From an uncultured Clostridia bacterium (GTDB lineage Bacteria; Bacillota; Clostridia; Oscillospirales; CAG-272), in NCBI GenBank assembly GCA_944392615.1, contig CALXXF010000013.1, positions 1-59,330 of the forward strand: DNA of 59,330 nt, written 5' to 3'. Positions 16,159 through 24,650 of the stretch are shown in pieces. Every line of letters begins with the position of its first letter. Position 1 is the first letter of the stretch. Under the pieces are notes generated by a model. It saw only the letters and a program-made list of their open reading frames with translations. It was not told the DNA's origin and ran no database searches. The translations under genes were made by a program, and so were the position numbers.

Positions 16159-18474
16159 ATGGGAATAATAAACGTACTTGACATTCGTGTTGCAAATATG
16201 ATTGCCGCCGGGGAGGTGGTGGAGCGCCCTTCTTCCTGCGTAAAGGAGCTCCTTGAAAATGCAATAGATTCCGGCGCCGACGATATCACCGTGGAGATAA
16301 AGCGAGGAGGCGTGTCGTTTATCCGCGTCACCGACAACGGCTGCGGAATGTCCGGAGACGATCTTCCTGTGAGTATCATGCGCCACGCCACGAGCAAGAT
16401 ACACTCTGCCGCCGACCTCGACGGTATAGTTACGCTGGGCTTCAGAGGCGAGGCGCTGGCGGCAATTTCGTCGGTATCCAATATGCGTATAATGTCGAAA
16501 AAGAAGGATGAACGCTTCGGACACATACTAAGCGCAGAATACGGAAGAGTCACAGATATTTCCGAGGCGGCTCTGAGGAACGGGACTACCGTTATAGTGG
16601 AAAACCTATTTTCAAATATGCCGGCAAGAAGGAAATTTCTGAAAAAAGACTCCTCCGAAGCCCTCGCCGTCGCCGGAGTCGCCGAGAAGACAGCTATATC
16701 CCGCCCCGATATTTCAATTAAGTTCATAACAGACGGAAATGTCCGTTTTTCCACACCGGGTGACGGAAAGCTGATAACGGCTGTTCACGCCTGTCTCGGA
16801 CGTGAATTTTCCTCAGGACTTCTCAAGGTGAAAAATCTAACCGGCGGGGTAGAGGTGATAGGTTATATCTGCCGCCCCGAAGCGGTGCGCTCCAACAGAA
16901 ATATGCAGTATTTTTACATAAACGGGAGGTACGTAAAAAACAGAACGGCGACCGCCGCGCTTGAACAGGCGTTTGATTCATATTGTGAATCGAGCAGGTT
17001 CCCGTCATGCGTTCTGTTTATAAACATCCATCCGACGCTTGTCGATGTCAACGTGCATCCGACGAAGCTCGAGGTCAAATTTTCAAATGAAAAAAGCGTT
17101 TTTGATGCTGTTTACTGCGCTGTGAGAAACGCGCTTTCGGAATTCAAAGAAGAAACAGGCGCGCTTCTTGAACCGAAAAGAATGACTCCTGCGGACAGGA
17201 GTCTTTACAATGCTTTTGTTCCGGCATATGACAAATTTGACGATACACCCGCTGCAAAAGTTTCCAAAGACAGGCTTTTTGAATACTATGACAATTCAGC
17301 AGACCCCGACGCCGTCAGGCAGGCGGATGCGGCACATGTACAGGCAGACGCCGGGGAAGTGGCAAGAGAAGCACAGCGCGTGCCCGGAAAAGATTCGCCC
17401 GGCAGCGAAGAGCGGGCAGGCACCGGGGAAGCGGTGAGAGAAGCACAGCGCGCGCCCGGAAAAGAATCGTCCGGCACCGAAGAGCTGGCAAAATCAGAAA
17501 TGCCCATACAAAGTGCAGACGATTTTATTGCGTCACTGTCAGGAAGGACGATTTCAGCGCAGCTACAGGGCTCTGAGGCAAGTGCCGGTTCAGAGAAAAG
17601 CGGTGAAGGAAAAAGACGAGAAGAATACGCCTCATCCGTGGTCGACGCACATCCGGAAAAGATTTATGTCAAGGACAGCGTGCAGGTCAAGGACAGCGTG
17701 CAGGTCAAGGACAGCGTGCAGGTCGGGGACGGCGGGCAGGTCAAGGACGGCGGGCAGGTCGGGGACGGCGGGCAGGTCAAGGACGGCGGGCAGGTCGGGG
17801 ACGGCGGGCAGGTCAAGGACGGCGGGCAGGTCGGGGACGGCGGGCAGGTCAAGGACGGCAGGCATTATGCAGAAAGATCCGGACTTCCGCGTCCGTACCG
17901 GATAATCGGCGTTGCCTTCAACGCATACATAATGATAGAATATAATGACACCACGCTCATAGTTGACAAACATGCGGCGCACGAGCGAATCATATTTGAA
18001 GAAATGAAGGCAAATATGAAAAAGGGCAGGGACAAGGGAGGCTCGCAAATGCTGCTGCTGCCGCTGGAAATCAGTTTTTCAGCGGAGGAGACCGGCGCGC
18101 TTACTGAGTACCGTGAGCAGATATTTTCAATAGGCTACGACTATGAAATGGTCGGAAATACCGCCTTTGTCACAAGTATTCCTCACCATCTGAGCACAGA
18201 ACAGGCGCAGGATATGCTTGTCACGATAGCCGGAGCCATCGCCGCAGGAGAGGGAAGCGTCGACGTGTCCCGCGAGATATTTTATGAGAAAGCTCTGTAT
18301 CAGGCGTCTTGCAAGGCGGCGATGAAGGCGGGCAGAGCCGATTCGGAGCAGGACGTTCAGTGGCTTGTGGACAGGCTGTTTGAGCTTACCGATATACGTT
18401 ACTGCCCGCACGGGCGTCCTGTCGCATATGAGATATCAAAAAGGGACATGGAAAAATTTTTTAACAGGGGCTGA
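16159..18474 (+). CDS. mutL: DNA mismatch repair protein MutL with repeat-expanded linker
   Basis: MutL couples mismatch recognition to strand incision. The 771-residue protein has an N-terminal GHKL ATPase (about 1-335: AAGEVVERPSSCVKELLENA, DNGCGM, GFRGEAL), a long low-complexity linker (about 340-570), and a C-terminal dimerisation/endonuclease domain. The endonuclease motif D-x-HA-x2-E-x4-E is present as VDKHAAHERIIFEE, with SCKAAMKAG and CPHGRP, so it should be a nicking MutL as in species without MutH. The linker holds two 72-bp repeats (17353-17496) and eleven 18-bp repeats (17668-17865), making the protein longer than typical (about 620-680). ATG 16159 follows GGAGGGG. tgt follows on the same strand. 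Confidence 0.96.
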   Translation: MGIINVLDIRVANMIAAGEVVERPSSCVKELLENAIDSGADDITVEIKRGGVSFIRVTDNGCGMSGDDLPVSIMRHATSKIHSAADLDGIVTLGFRGEALAAISSVSNMRIMSKKKDERFGHILSAEYGRVTDISEAALRNGTTVIVENLFSNMPARRKFLKKDSSEALAVAGVAEKTAISRPDISIKFITDGNVRFSTPGDGKLITAVHACLGREFSSGLLKVKNLTGGVEVIGYICRPEAVRSNRNMQYFYINGRYVKNRTATAALEQAFDSYCESSRFPSCVLFINIHPTLVDVNVHPTKLEVKFSNEKSVFDAVYCAVRNALSEFKEETGALLEPKRMTPADRSLYNAFVPAYDKFDDTPAAKVSKDRLFEYYDNSADPDAVRQADAAHVQADAGEVAREAQRVPGKDSPGSEERAGTGEAVREAQRAPGKESSGTEELAKSEMPIQSADDFIASLSGRTISAQLQGSEASAGSEKSGEGKRREEYASSVVDAHPEKIYVKDSVQVKDSVQVKDSVQVGDGGQVKDGGQVGDGGQVKDGGQVGDGGQVKDGGQVGDGGQVKDGRHYAERSGLPRPYRIIGVAFNAYIMIEYNDTTLIVDKHAAHERIIFEEMKANMKKGRDKGGSQMLLLPLEISFSAEETGALTEYREQIFSIGYDYEMVGNTAFVTSIPHHLSTEQAQDMLVTIAGAIAAGEGSVDVSREIFYEKALYQASCKAAMKAGRADSEQDVQWLVDRLFELTDIRYCPHGRPVAYEISKRDMEKFFNRG
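17353..17496. repeat. two 72-bp imperfect direct repeats in the mutL linker
   Basis: Two adjacent units encode GE-[V/A]-[A/V]-REAQR-[V/A]-PGK-[D/E]-S-[P/S]-G-[S/T]-EE. They differ at scattered positions and are in frame. Confidence 0.8.
17668..17865. repeat. eleven 18-bp tandem repeats in the mutL linker
   Basis: Six-residue units: VKDSVQ three times, then VGDGGQ and VKDGGQ alternating, ending VKDGRH. The alternating part is an exact 36-bp higher-order repeat (GTCGGGGACGGCGGGCAG then GTCAAGGACGGCGGGCAG). All copies are in frame, so copy number can change without inactivating mutL. Confidence 0.9.
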
Positions 18475-18630
18475 CGCGTATTTTCCTGATAAAACACGCG
18501 GAGAGGATGGTATCGGGCAAAGCGCCGTGCTATGCCGGATGACATGCTCATGGCGGTCAGATTGTCCCTGATAGGCCCGGACGCAGAGCTCGCGGGCTTA
18601 ATTACAAAAGTTTATGAGGGGTTCTTAAAA

Positions 18631-19767
18631 GTGTTCAGTTTGATAAAGACGGAAAACAGGGCGAGAAGAGGATATTTCGAAAGCGTGCACGGAAGTGCTC
18701 AGACTCCGGTATTCATGAATGTCGGGACCTGTGCCGCAATACGCGGCGGCGTCTCAACAGATGATCTGCGGGAGCTGAATTGTCAGATCGAGCTTTCAAA
18801 TACATACCACCTTCACATACGTCCGGGTGACGAGCTGATAAAGAGGCTGGGAGGAATACGCCGCTTTTTCAACTGGGACAGGCCGGTACTCACAGACAGC
18901 GGAGGATTCCAGGTCTTTTCTCTTGCAAAGCTGAGGCGAATCAAAGAAGAGGGAGTATATTTTTCCTCGCATATAGACGGTAAGAAGATATTCATGGGTC
19001 CTGAGCAAAGCATGCAGATCCAGTCCAATCTTGCTTCTACGATAGCAATGGCGTTTGACGAATGTATAGAAAATCCCGCTGAATACGAGTATGTCAAAGC
19101 GTCCTGTGACAGGACTTACAGATGGCTCATACGCTGCAGGGATGAAATGTCGCGTCTTAATTCGCTGGAGCAGACTCTCAATCCTCACCAGATGCTGTTC
19201 GGGATAAATCAGGGCAGTACCTATCACGATTTGCGCACCGAGCACATGAAGCGCATAGCGGAGCTTTCTCTCGACGGGTATGCGATCGGCGGGCTTGCTG
19301 TCGGAGAGAGCGCCGAGGAAATGTACGATATAATAGAAACGGTCGAGCAGTATATGCCGAAGGACAAGCCGCGCTATCTCATGGGAGTCGGCACTCCGCA
19401 GAATATACTTGAGGCGGTCTACAGGGGAGTGGATTTCTTCGACTGCGTCATGCCAACAAGAAATGCACGCCACGGGAATCTCTTTACCTGGCAGGGTAAA
19501 ATAAATCTTTTAAACGAGCGCTATCTTTACGACGATCGTCCCATCGCCGCGGAATGCACATGCCCGGCGTGCAAAAGCTATTCAAGAGCCTATATACGCC
19601 ATTTGTTCAAGGTCAAGGAGGCTCTCGGAATGCGACTGTGCGTTCTGCACAACCTGTTTTTCTACAATGAGCTTATGCAGAGGATACGGGACGCTCTTGA
19701 CGAGGGTGATTTCACAGCCTTTTATAAAAGATATGTAGATATTCTGGCACAGAGAAGGGAAGACTGA
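18631..19767 (+). CDS. tgt: tRNA-guanine transglycosylase
   Basis: Tgt swaps G34 of GUN-anticodon tRNAs for preQ1 (or queuine). The 378-residue protein has DSGGFQVFSL, the nucleophile region FFDCVMPTRNARHG, and the zinc site CTCPAC plus a downstream His. Starting at GTG 18631 (GAGGGG nine bases upstream) gives the usual family length; upstream ATG codons would add about 33 unrelated residues. Two pocket motifs deserve note: GGLAVGE keeps the Val seen in preQ1-using bacterial enzymes, but the usual FGIVQGG reads FGINQGSTY. No queuosine synthesis genes are present nearby. It follows mutL by 156 bases and ends in a strong terminator. Confidence 0.94.
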   Translation: MFSLIKTENRARRGYFESVHGSAQTPVFMNVGTCAAIRGGVSTDDLRELNCQIELSNTYHLHIRPGDELIKRLGGIRRFFNWDRPVLTDSGGFQVFSLAKLRRIKEEGVYFSSHIDGKKIFMGPEQSMQIQSNLASTIAMAFDECIENPAEYEYVKASCDRTYRWLIRCRDEMSRLNSLEQTLNPHQMLFGINQGSTYHDLRTEHMKRIAELSLDGYAIGGLAVGESAEEMYDIIETVEQYMPKDKPRYLMGVGTPQNILEAVYRGVDFFDCVMPTRNARHGNLFTWQGKINLLNERYLYDDRPIAAECTCPACKSYSRAYIRHLFKVKEALGMRLCVLHNLFFYNELMQRIRDALDEGDFTAFYKRYVDILAQRRED

Positions 19768-19878
19768 GCCGAAGGCTGAAGCTGCGGCAGAGCTGTTTGC
19801 CGCTTGCATTCAAAATTTTCCGCCCGATCTGCGCGGACCTGCAAACAGCGGGGCGGTGTACCTTCTCTGAAAAAGCAG

Positions 19879-19912
19879 AAAACTCCTGCTCAGGAACGAG
19901 CAGGAGTTTTTG
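19879..19912 (+). terminator. terminator of tgt
   Basis: AAAACTCCTGCTC (19879-19891) pairs perfectly with GAGCAGGAGTTTTT (19898-19911) around a six-base loop. The remaining bases to 20088 contain two similar segments (CGCTTTACTGTCCGGCGGTT near 20040 and CGCTTTACCGTCCGGCTGTT near 20072) but no gene. Confidence 0.92.
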
Positions 19913-20088
19913 TGTTGTAAGCGGACTGCACATGTGCGCACGGACATGCGTTCAGACCGGCAGACTATAGATGAGGCAAACGATGAAAACCGGCGATACG
20001 CGCGGTACGAAAAAGACGGCAGGATGTCCTGATGAGCTGCGCTTTACTGTCCGGCGGTTTTGATAAGCCTCGCTTTACCGTCCGGCTG

Positions 20089-21303
20089 TTACCAGCGGTC
20101 CTTTTCTTTATCCTCAGGTATCACCTTGTTCATTGCGGCAATTGCACATTCTATCATACCGTCATCCGGTTCTTTTGTGGTTATGTGCTGCAGCCACATT
20201 CCGGGCGCAGAGGTTATTCTGGTGAAGAGATTGTTTTTTCTGCCGGCAAGTTTTATAAGCTCATATCCTATGCCTATTGTAAGAGGAAGAAGTGCGATTT
20301 TTATTATTACCCGTAGATATGTCGGAAGAAACGACGGAATAAAGAATCCTATGAACATACTTACTATGAGTACAAGAATGAGAAACGATGTGCCGCATCT
20401 GGGGTGCAGACGGCGCTGCTTCCTCACGTTTTCAACCGTGAGCTCAAGCCCCTGCTCATAGCAGAATATCGTTTTGTGCTCCGCGCCATGGTACATAAAC
20501 GTGCGGTGTATGTCCTTCATCTTCGAGACAATGAGCATATAAAGAACAAGAATGAATATCTTGAGTACGCCTTCAAAGAAGGAACGGAAAAGGCTCATGA
20601 GATAGCCGCTGTTTTCAAGGTCTATATTGAATAGCTTTGAGAAGCCGAGAAAGGCATAAGACGGCAGCGCTATGAACAGTCCGATGCTCAGCGCCAGACC
20701 CAGAACCACTCCTATCACCATCACCACTGTGGTGAGTGAAGAGCTGTTTTTTTTCTCGCCCTTCTGCCCGTCGTCCGGTTGCGAAGGTTCTTCAGAGTCG
20801 CCGTCCTTCTGTCCGCCGTCCGGCTTGGAGGGCTCTTCAGAGTTGTCGTCCTTCTGCCCGTCGTCCGGCTTGGAAGGTTCTTCAGAGTTGTCGTCCTTCT
20901 GCCCGTCGTCCGGTTGCGAAGGTTCTTCAGAGTTGTCGTCCTTCTGCCCGTCGTCCGGCTTGGAGGGCTCTTCAGAGTTGCCGTCCTGCAGCTTCTTTTC
21001 CCGCTCAAGTCTGTCCGCTTCCTCTGCGTCAGATATAGCTATGTCGGCAGATCGCATGAGACATTTGTATCCCAGCGTCAGCGACGATATCATATTGAAT
21101 ATGCCGCGTATAAACGGCAGTTTTCTAATTTTTCCCTTTCCGACAGGCGTCGGGAAGTCTTCAAGGACTATTTCGCCCTTGGCATTGCGCACCGCCATGG
21201 CGGTGCGCTCTGGTCCGCGCATCATTATGCCTTCCATCAGCGCCTGTCCGCCGATGGAGGTCATTTTACAGCTCTGCTGCTGTTCGTTTTTGTCTTTTTT
21301 CAT
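20089..21303 (-). CDS. DUF1385 family membrane protein with repeat insertion
   Basis: A 404-residue member of the DUF1385 family, an uncharacterised membrane protein group common in Bacillota. Family marks: SIGGQALMEGIMMRGPERTAMAVR near the N-terminus, PFIRGIFNMISSLTLGYKCL, and after the membrane spans MYHGAEHKTIFCYEQG, RLHPRCGTSFL and a C-terminal region with KLAGRKNN and MWLQHITTKEPDD. Members are normally about 300-330 residues; the excess here is a highly acidic insertion of five 15-residue repeats before the first strong membrane span. I chose ATG 21303, where the family similarity begins; the open frame extends 60 codons further but without similarity. The ribosome binding site (AAAGG, 14 bases) is distant. 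DUF1385 genes often lie near prfA and rpmE, not seen here. Confidence 0.88.
   Translation of the reverse strand: MKKDKNEQQQSCKMTSIGGQALMEGIMMRGPERTAMAVRNAKGEIVLEDFPTPVGKGKIRKLPFIRGIFNMISSLTLGYKCLMRSADIAISDAEEADRLEREKKLQDGNSEEPSKPDDGQKDDNSEEPSQPDDGQKDDNSEEPSKPDDGQKDDNSEEPSKPDGGQKDGDSEEPSQPDDGQKGEKKNSSSLTTVVMVIGVVLGLALSIGLFIALPSYAFLGFSKLFNIDLENSGYLMSLFRSFFEGVLKIFILVLYMLIVSKMKDIHRTFMYHGAEHKTIFCYEQGLELTVENVRKQRRLHPRCGTSFLILVLIVSMFIGFFIPSFLPTYLRVIIKIALLPLTIGIGYELIKLAGRKNNLFTRITSAPGMWLQHITTKEPDDGMIECAIAAMNKVIPEDKEKDRW
20761..20985. repeat. five 45-bp tandem repeats in the DUF1385 gene
   Basis: Each unit encodes D-[G/D]-[N/D]-SEEPS-[K/Q]-PD-[D/G]-GQK (15 residues). The copies are nearly identical at DNA level and in frame. 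Confidence 0.9.
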
Positions 21304-21452
21304 ATATCGATACGATACCTTTCGGAAATAGCTTACTGACCGTTTTGGCCTACTGAAATGCAACAACAGATAGTCTACAACAAATATATTAACCCAAAAT
21401 GAACAAACATGATCTTCTGCCCTTTTGTTGTTGCGAATAATGTCGAAAAAAC

Positions 21453-21480
21453 TTGACTTTGACGCACTTTCTGATATAAT
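21453..21480 (+). promoter_or_regulatory. promoter of the Gfo/Idh/MocA oxidoreductase gene
   Basis: TTGACT (21453-21458), 16 bases, TATAAT (21475-21480) preceded by TGA (extended -10). The gene starts 61 bases downstream. Confidence 0.75.
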
Positions 21481-21541
21481 CACTATTGATTTGAATTTAT
21501 TGGTTTGATTTTTACACGTACAGGCAAGAGGAAGTATTGAT

Positions 21542-22804
21542 ATGGAAAAAAATCAGGTGACGGCGGTAATTGTCGGGGCAGGACACAGAGCGCTAATATA
21601 TGCCGACGTTTCGCTTAAGATTCCGGACAAGTTGAGAATAGTTGGAGTCGCGGACAAAAATCCCGACCGCCTTGCTTCAACCGCGCAAAGATACGGTATA
21701 TCCGAAGAATACAGGTTTGACAGCGCCGATTCACTTGCCCGCCGCGAAAAAATCGCCGATATCGTTATAAACGGCACAATGGACAGACAGCATGTTCCCA
21801 CATCCATACCTCTTATAAACAGAGGCTACGGTATGCTTCTTGAAAAGCCCTTTGCAACCGACACGTCAGAGCTTGCAGACCTGTATGTCTCCGCACAAAA
21901 AAACAAAAGCAAGGTGTTCGTCTGTCACGTTCTGAGATATTCTTCGTTTTACTCCGAGATAAAGCGGCTTGTTGCAAGCGGAACGCTTGGCAAAATACTC
22001 ACTGTGAGTATGTCTGAGGACGTCTCACTCCGTCACATGGTGGTGTCATACGTGCGCGGAAAATGGAATAACGAAGACACCGGAACGCCTATACTTCTTG
22101 CCAAATCATGTCATGACATAGATATAATGATGTGGCTGATGGCTCCTGAATATCCTGTGAGCGTATTCTCAAGCGGTTCAGATATGCGCTTTTCACCCGA
22201 AAACGCTCCGGATGGCGCCGGGACACGCTGTCTGTCGGATTGCCCCATAGAGAGTTCATGTCCTTTTTCTGCTGCAAAACACTACGTCCATTACGCAAAT
22301 CCGCGCGATTTTTATGTGTGGGGCGGCAAAGAGCTCAGCGACGAGGAAAAGTTAAGATCCCTTGCAGACGACAACGATTACGGGCGCTGTGTCTGGAGAT
22401 GCGGTCATACAGGGGTCGATCATCAGACGGTGTGCGTCACCTTTGAGAGCGGTGCGACCGGCACTTTTACGCTCAGCGCAGGCGCTCCCTGCGACGAGCG
22501 CAGGATAAAAATAGTGGGCACACAGGGCACCCTTACCGGAGTTTTTGAAGAAAACTCCATAACTGTGAGGACAAATATAAACGAGCGTCCGGACAAGTAT
22601 GACGAAAGGGTAATACAGTGCGGCGTGTCAGCCGAGTGCAAGCACGGCGGCGGCGACGAAGCTCTTGTTATGGATTTCTGCGATTATTTTCTGTACGGAA
22701 AGCACTCTCTTTCCTGCTCTGAGCTGTCTGAATCCCTGCTTGGACATCTTGTCGTTTTTGCCGCGGAGAGGTCGAGAAAGACCGGCAGAACGGTAAATCT
22801 GTAG
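21542..22804 (+). CDS. Gfo/Idh/MocA family oxidoreductase
   Basis: A 420-residue NAD(P)-dependent sugar or inositol dehydrogenase-type protein. The Rossmann domain begins TAVIVGAGHRA; the family motif for the second domain is present as LLEKPFATD, and the SCHDIDIMMWL segment matches the substrate-domain catalytic region with conserved Asp and His. An insertion with several cysteines (CLSDCPIESSCPF and GRCVWRCGHTG) occurs in the middle, as in a subgroup of clostridial members and of unknown purpose. GAGGAAG lies 8 bases before the ATG. It stands as a single-gene unit with its own promoter and terminator. The substrate cannot be told from sequence; a carbohydrate role fits the glycan genes elsewhere in the window. 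Confidence 0.88.
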   Translation: MEKNQVTAVIVGAGHRALIYADVSLKIPDKLRIVGVADKNPDRLASTAQRYGISEEYRFDSADSLARREKIADIVINGTMDRQHVPTSIPLINRGYGMLLEKPFATDTSELADLYVSAQKNKSKVFVCHVLRYSSFYSEIKRLVASGTLGKILTVSMSEDVSLRHMVVSYVRGKWNNEDTGTPILLAKSCHDIDIMMWLMAPEYPVSVFSSGSDMRFSPENAPDGAGTRCLSDCPIESSCPFSAAKHYVHYANPRDFYVWGGKELSDEEKLRSLADDNDYGRCVWRCGHTGVDHQTVCVTFESGATGTFTLSAGAPCDERRIKIVGTQGTLTGVFEENSITVRTNINERPDKYDERVIQCGVSAECKHGGGDEALVMDFCDYFLYGKHSLSCSELSESLLGHLVVFAAERSRKTGRTVNL

Positions 22805-22943
22805 CGCTGAAAAACGCTCTTTTCATCTTTGTACAACGTCAGATACAAATTCTTTTCTATTCTGTCCCCGGCTTCTGCGCCTTTGAATGTATCAGGGCAG
22901 GCTTGAAAGATTTGTCAAAAAATCCTGATAGCTGCAACAACGA

Positions 22944-22978
22944 AAAACATACCCGGTTTTTTCCGGGTATGTTTTTTT
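22944..22978 (+). terminator. bidirectional terminator
   Basis: CATACCCGG (22948-22956) pairs with CCGGGTATG (22963-22971), followed by TTTTTTT on the plus strand; on the minus strand the stem is followed by TTTTTCG. It serves the oxidoreductase (plus) and could serve the O-antigen-ligase-like gene (minus). Confidence 0.9.
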
Positions 22979-23090
22979 ACGGGGATCTTTATTTTGCAGC
23001 TTTCCGCCCGATTATGACAGGCAGCCTGAGTCGGGACCATTCATGCGCGCGGGGTATTCGTGCACGTAGGGGTTCATGCGCGCGGACTGG

Positions 23091-24596
23091 TCACAGGGAA
23101 GAGTCGTTCAGGTCGTCGTTTTCAGTCGTTTCGGCAGGTTGGCGCATTCTCAGTATTTTTCTGAAGTCAGGGTAGAGGAAAACGCGCTGCGGATGCTGAA
23201 GGCTGTCCTCGCTCTCCATAAGGATAAAGAGCAGTACTGTGAGCATTTCATACGGTATCGGGCAGAATTCGCCCGGATTGACCATTGACATCAGAAAAAT
23301 GCCGGAATATGACAGGGCGAGGGCAAACTTATTGACTCCGGGCCTTGTAAAGATGACAACAAGTCTGTTCAGTATCTGATAGCCGTAGCATAGTATTCCG
23401 ACTATGCCGAGGCTTCCTATTATCTGAAAAGGCATCATGTGGTACCAGTTGCCGGCGCCTGTCACAGGATTGTATATATCGGTGTTTCCTGTATATCCGA
23501 GTCCCTTCCCGAATATGGGACTGGAAAGAAAGTCTTCAAGCGCTCTTTTTATCAGCTTTCCTCTCGCTTCCTCCCTCCAGTTCGGAAGCTCTGACGGCAG
23601 TATCTTTAAAAGACTTGCAAATGCGATTATCTGGTCGCGAGCCAGGAAAATTACTGCCGCCATGACTGCGATTGTGCACAACGTGCCGATGCGGACGGAA
23701 AGGCGGCGCGAGGAAGCAAAAAAGTATATAACGCACAGAAGAAGCTCTACTACGCCCATGAGGATTCCGCCGCGCGAGCCGGTTGCAAACGCGGCGATAT
23801 ATATGGCAAGTCCGGAAAAAACATGCAGCGGATTGCCCTTTACCGCAAAGTAAAAGGGAAACGGCATTGCGAACATGAGCATTGTGGATATGTTGTTTGA
23901 CCACTGTATCTCGGCTTTTTCCGCCTGGATTATGTCGGAAAAATTCATCGCATAGTGGGAAGCCACCATGAATACCCCGAACAGTCCGGCAATATACATT
24001 GTCGCCGCAAATCGGAGAACAGGGTCATATCCCTCGTCGCGCTTTCCGACGTAGGCATATCTGAGTATGAGATACAGAAGCACCATCCCCGCTCCGAGGC
24101 CGAAAACATAGTAAAGCGACGTCGGTGAAAAATACTCCGACGCACTTATGCTGAACGCCCCGCCCAGAGTGACCGCCGCGGCCGCGGCGCATACTCCGCT
24201 GAAGGAAGGACCGACAGAAAATTTTCCGCGGTACCTGACAAAATGGAAGATAAGAGCGGCTATCGGTATCACAGCCATAGGAGCGAGCTTTATAAATGTG
24301 TCAAAGCTGTCGTAGCATTTTGTCACGAACATGCACATCAGCATGAAGGGAAGCATGGTGGGCGCTGTGTCCCTGCTTATAAACAGAAGGAGCGACATTA
24401 TACATATAAACACAGGCACGCCGATTATCTCATTTCCGGTGAGTACCACTACAGCGGCGCAGATAAACATTATGCCTGAGAAAAACGGGCTTCCGATAAA
24501 GAGTCTGGTCTGTTCCAACATAAGACCGAATCCGCTGTTACGGCGGTTCCTTTCCTGTATGAAAAACCGGTTCCTCCGCAGGTCTCCGTGCTTCAT
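23091..24596 (-). CDS. O-antigen ligase/polymerase-like membrane protein
   Basis: A 501-residue protein with about 10-12 membrane spans and a large extracytoplasmic loop near residues 320-400. The Wzy_C family pattern is present: a TGSRGGILMGVVELL segment, a loop with LIKRALEDFLSSPIFGKGLGYTGN, and a GNWYHMMPFQIIGSLGIVG stretch containing the family His. Such proteins polymerise or ligate lipid-linked glycans on the outer face of the membrane. AGGA lies six bases before the start. It is 54 bases downstream of the nucleotidyltransferase gene on the same strand, and the pair looks like a small surface polysaccharide operon, although no glycosyltransferase is adjacent. Exact product unknown. Confidence 0.82.
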   Translation of the reverse strand: MKHGDLRRNRFFIQERNRRNSGFGLMLEQTRLFIGSPFFSGIMFICAAVVVLTGNEIIGVPVFICIMSLLLFISRDTAPTMLPFMLMCMFVTKCYDSFDTFIKLAPMAVIPIAALIFHFVRYRGKFSVGPSFSGVCAAAAAVTLGGAFSISASEYFSPTSLYYVFGLGAGMVLLYLILRYAYVGKRDEGYDPVLRFAATMYIAGLFGVFMVASHYAMNFSDIIQAEKAEIQWSNNISTMLMFAMPFPFYFAVKGNPLHVFSGLAIYIAAFATGSRGGILMGVVELLLCVIYFFASSRRLSVRIGTLCTIAVMAAVIFLARDQIIAFASLLKILPSELPNWREEARGKLIKRALEDFLSSPIFGKGLGYTGNTDIYNPVTGAGNWYHMMPFQIIGSLGIVGILCYGYQILNRLVVIFTRPGVNKFALALSYSGIFLMSMVNPGEFCPIPYEMLTVLLFILMESEDSLQHPQRVFLYPDFRKILRMRQPAETTENDDLNDSSL

Positions 24597-24650
24597 CTTT
24601 TTCCTGTGAGGCAGGCAAACCGGAAGGCGTGAGAATAGGTCCTTCAGACA

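Noticed and set aside
17513..17905. Repeat-rich plus-strand frame over mutL
   Set aside because: It is a frame-shifted reading of the 18-bp repeats inside mutL.
20672..21339. Several plus-strand frames opposite DUF1385
   Set aside because: They arise from the 45-bp repeat and have no ribosome binding sites or family resemblance; DUF1385 on the minus strand explains the region.
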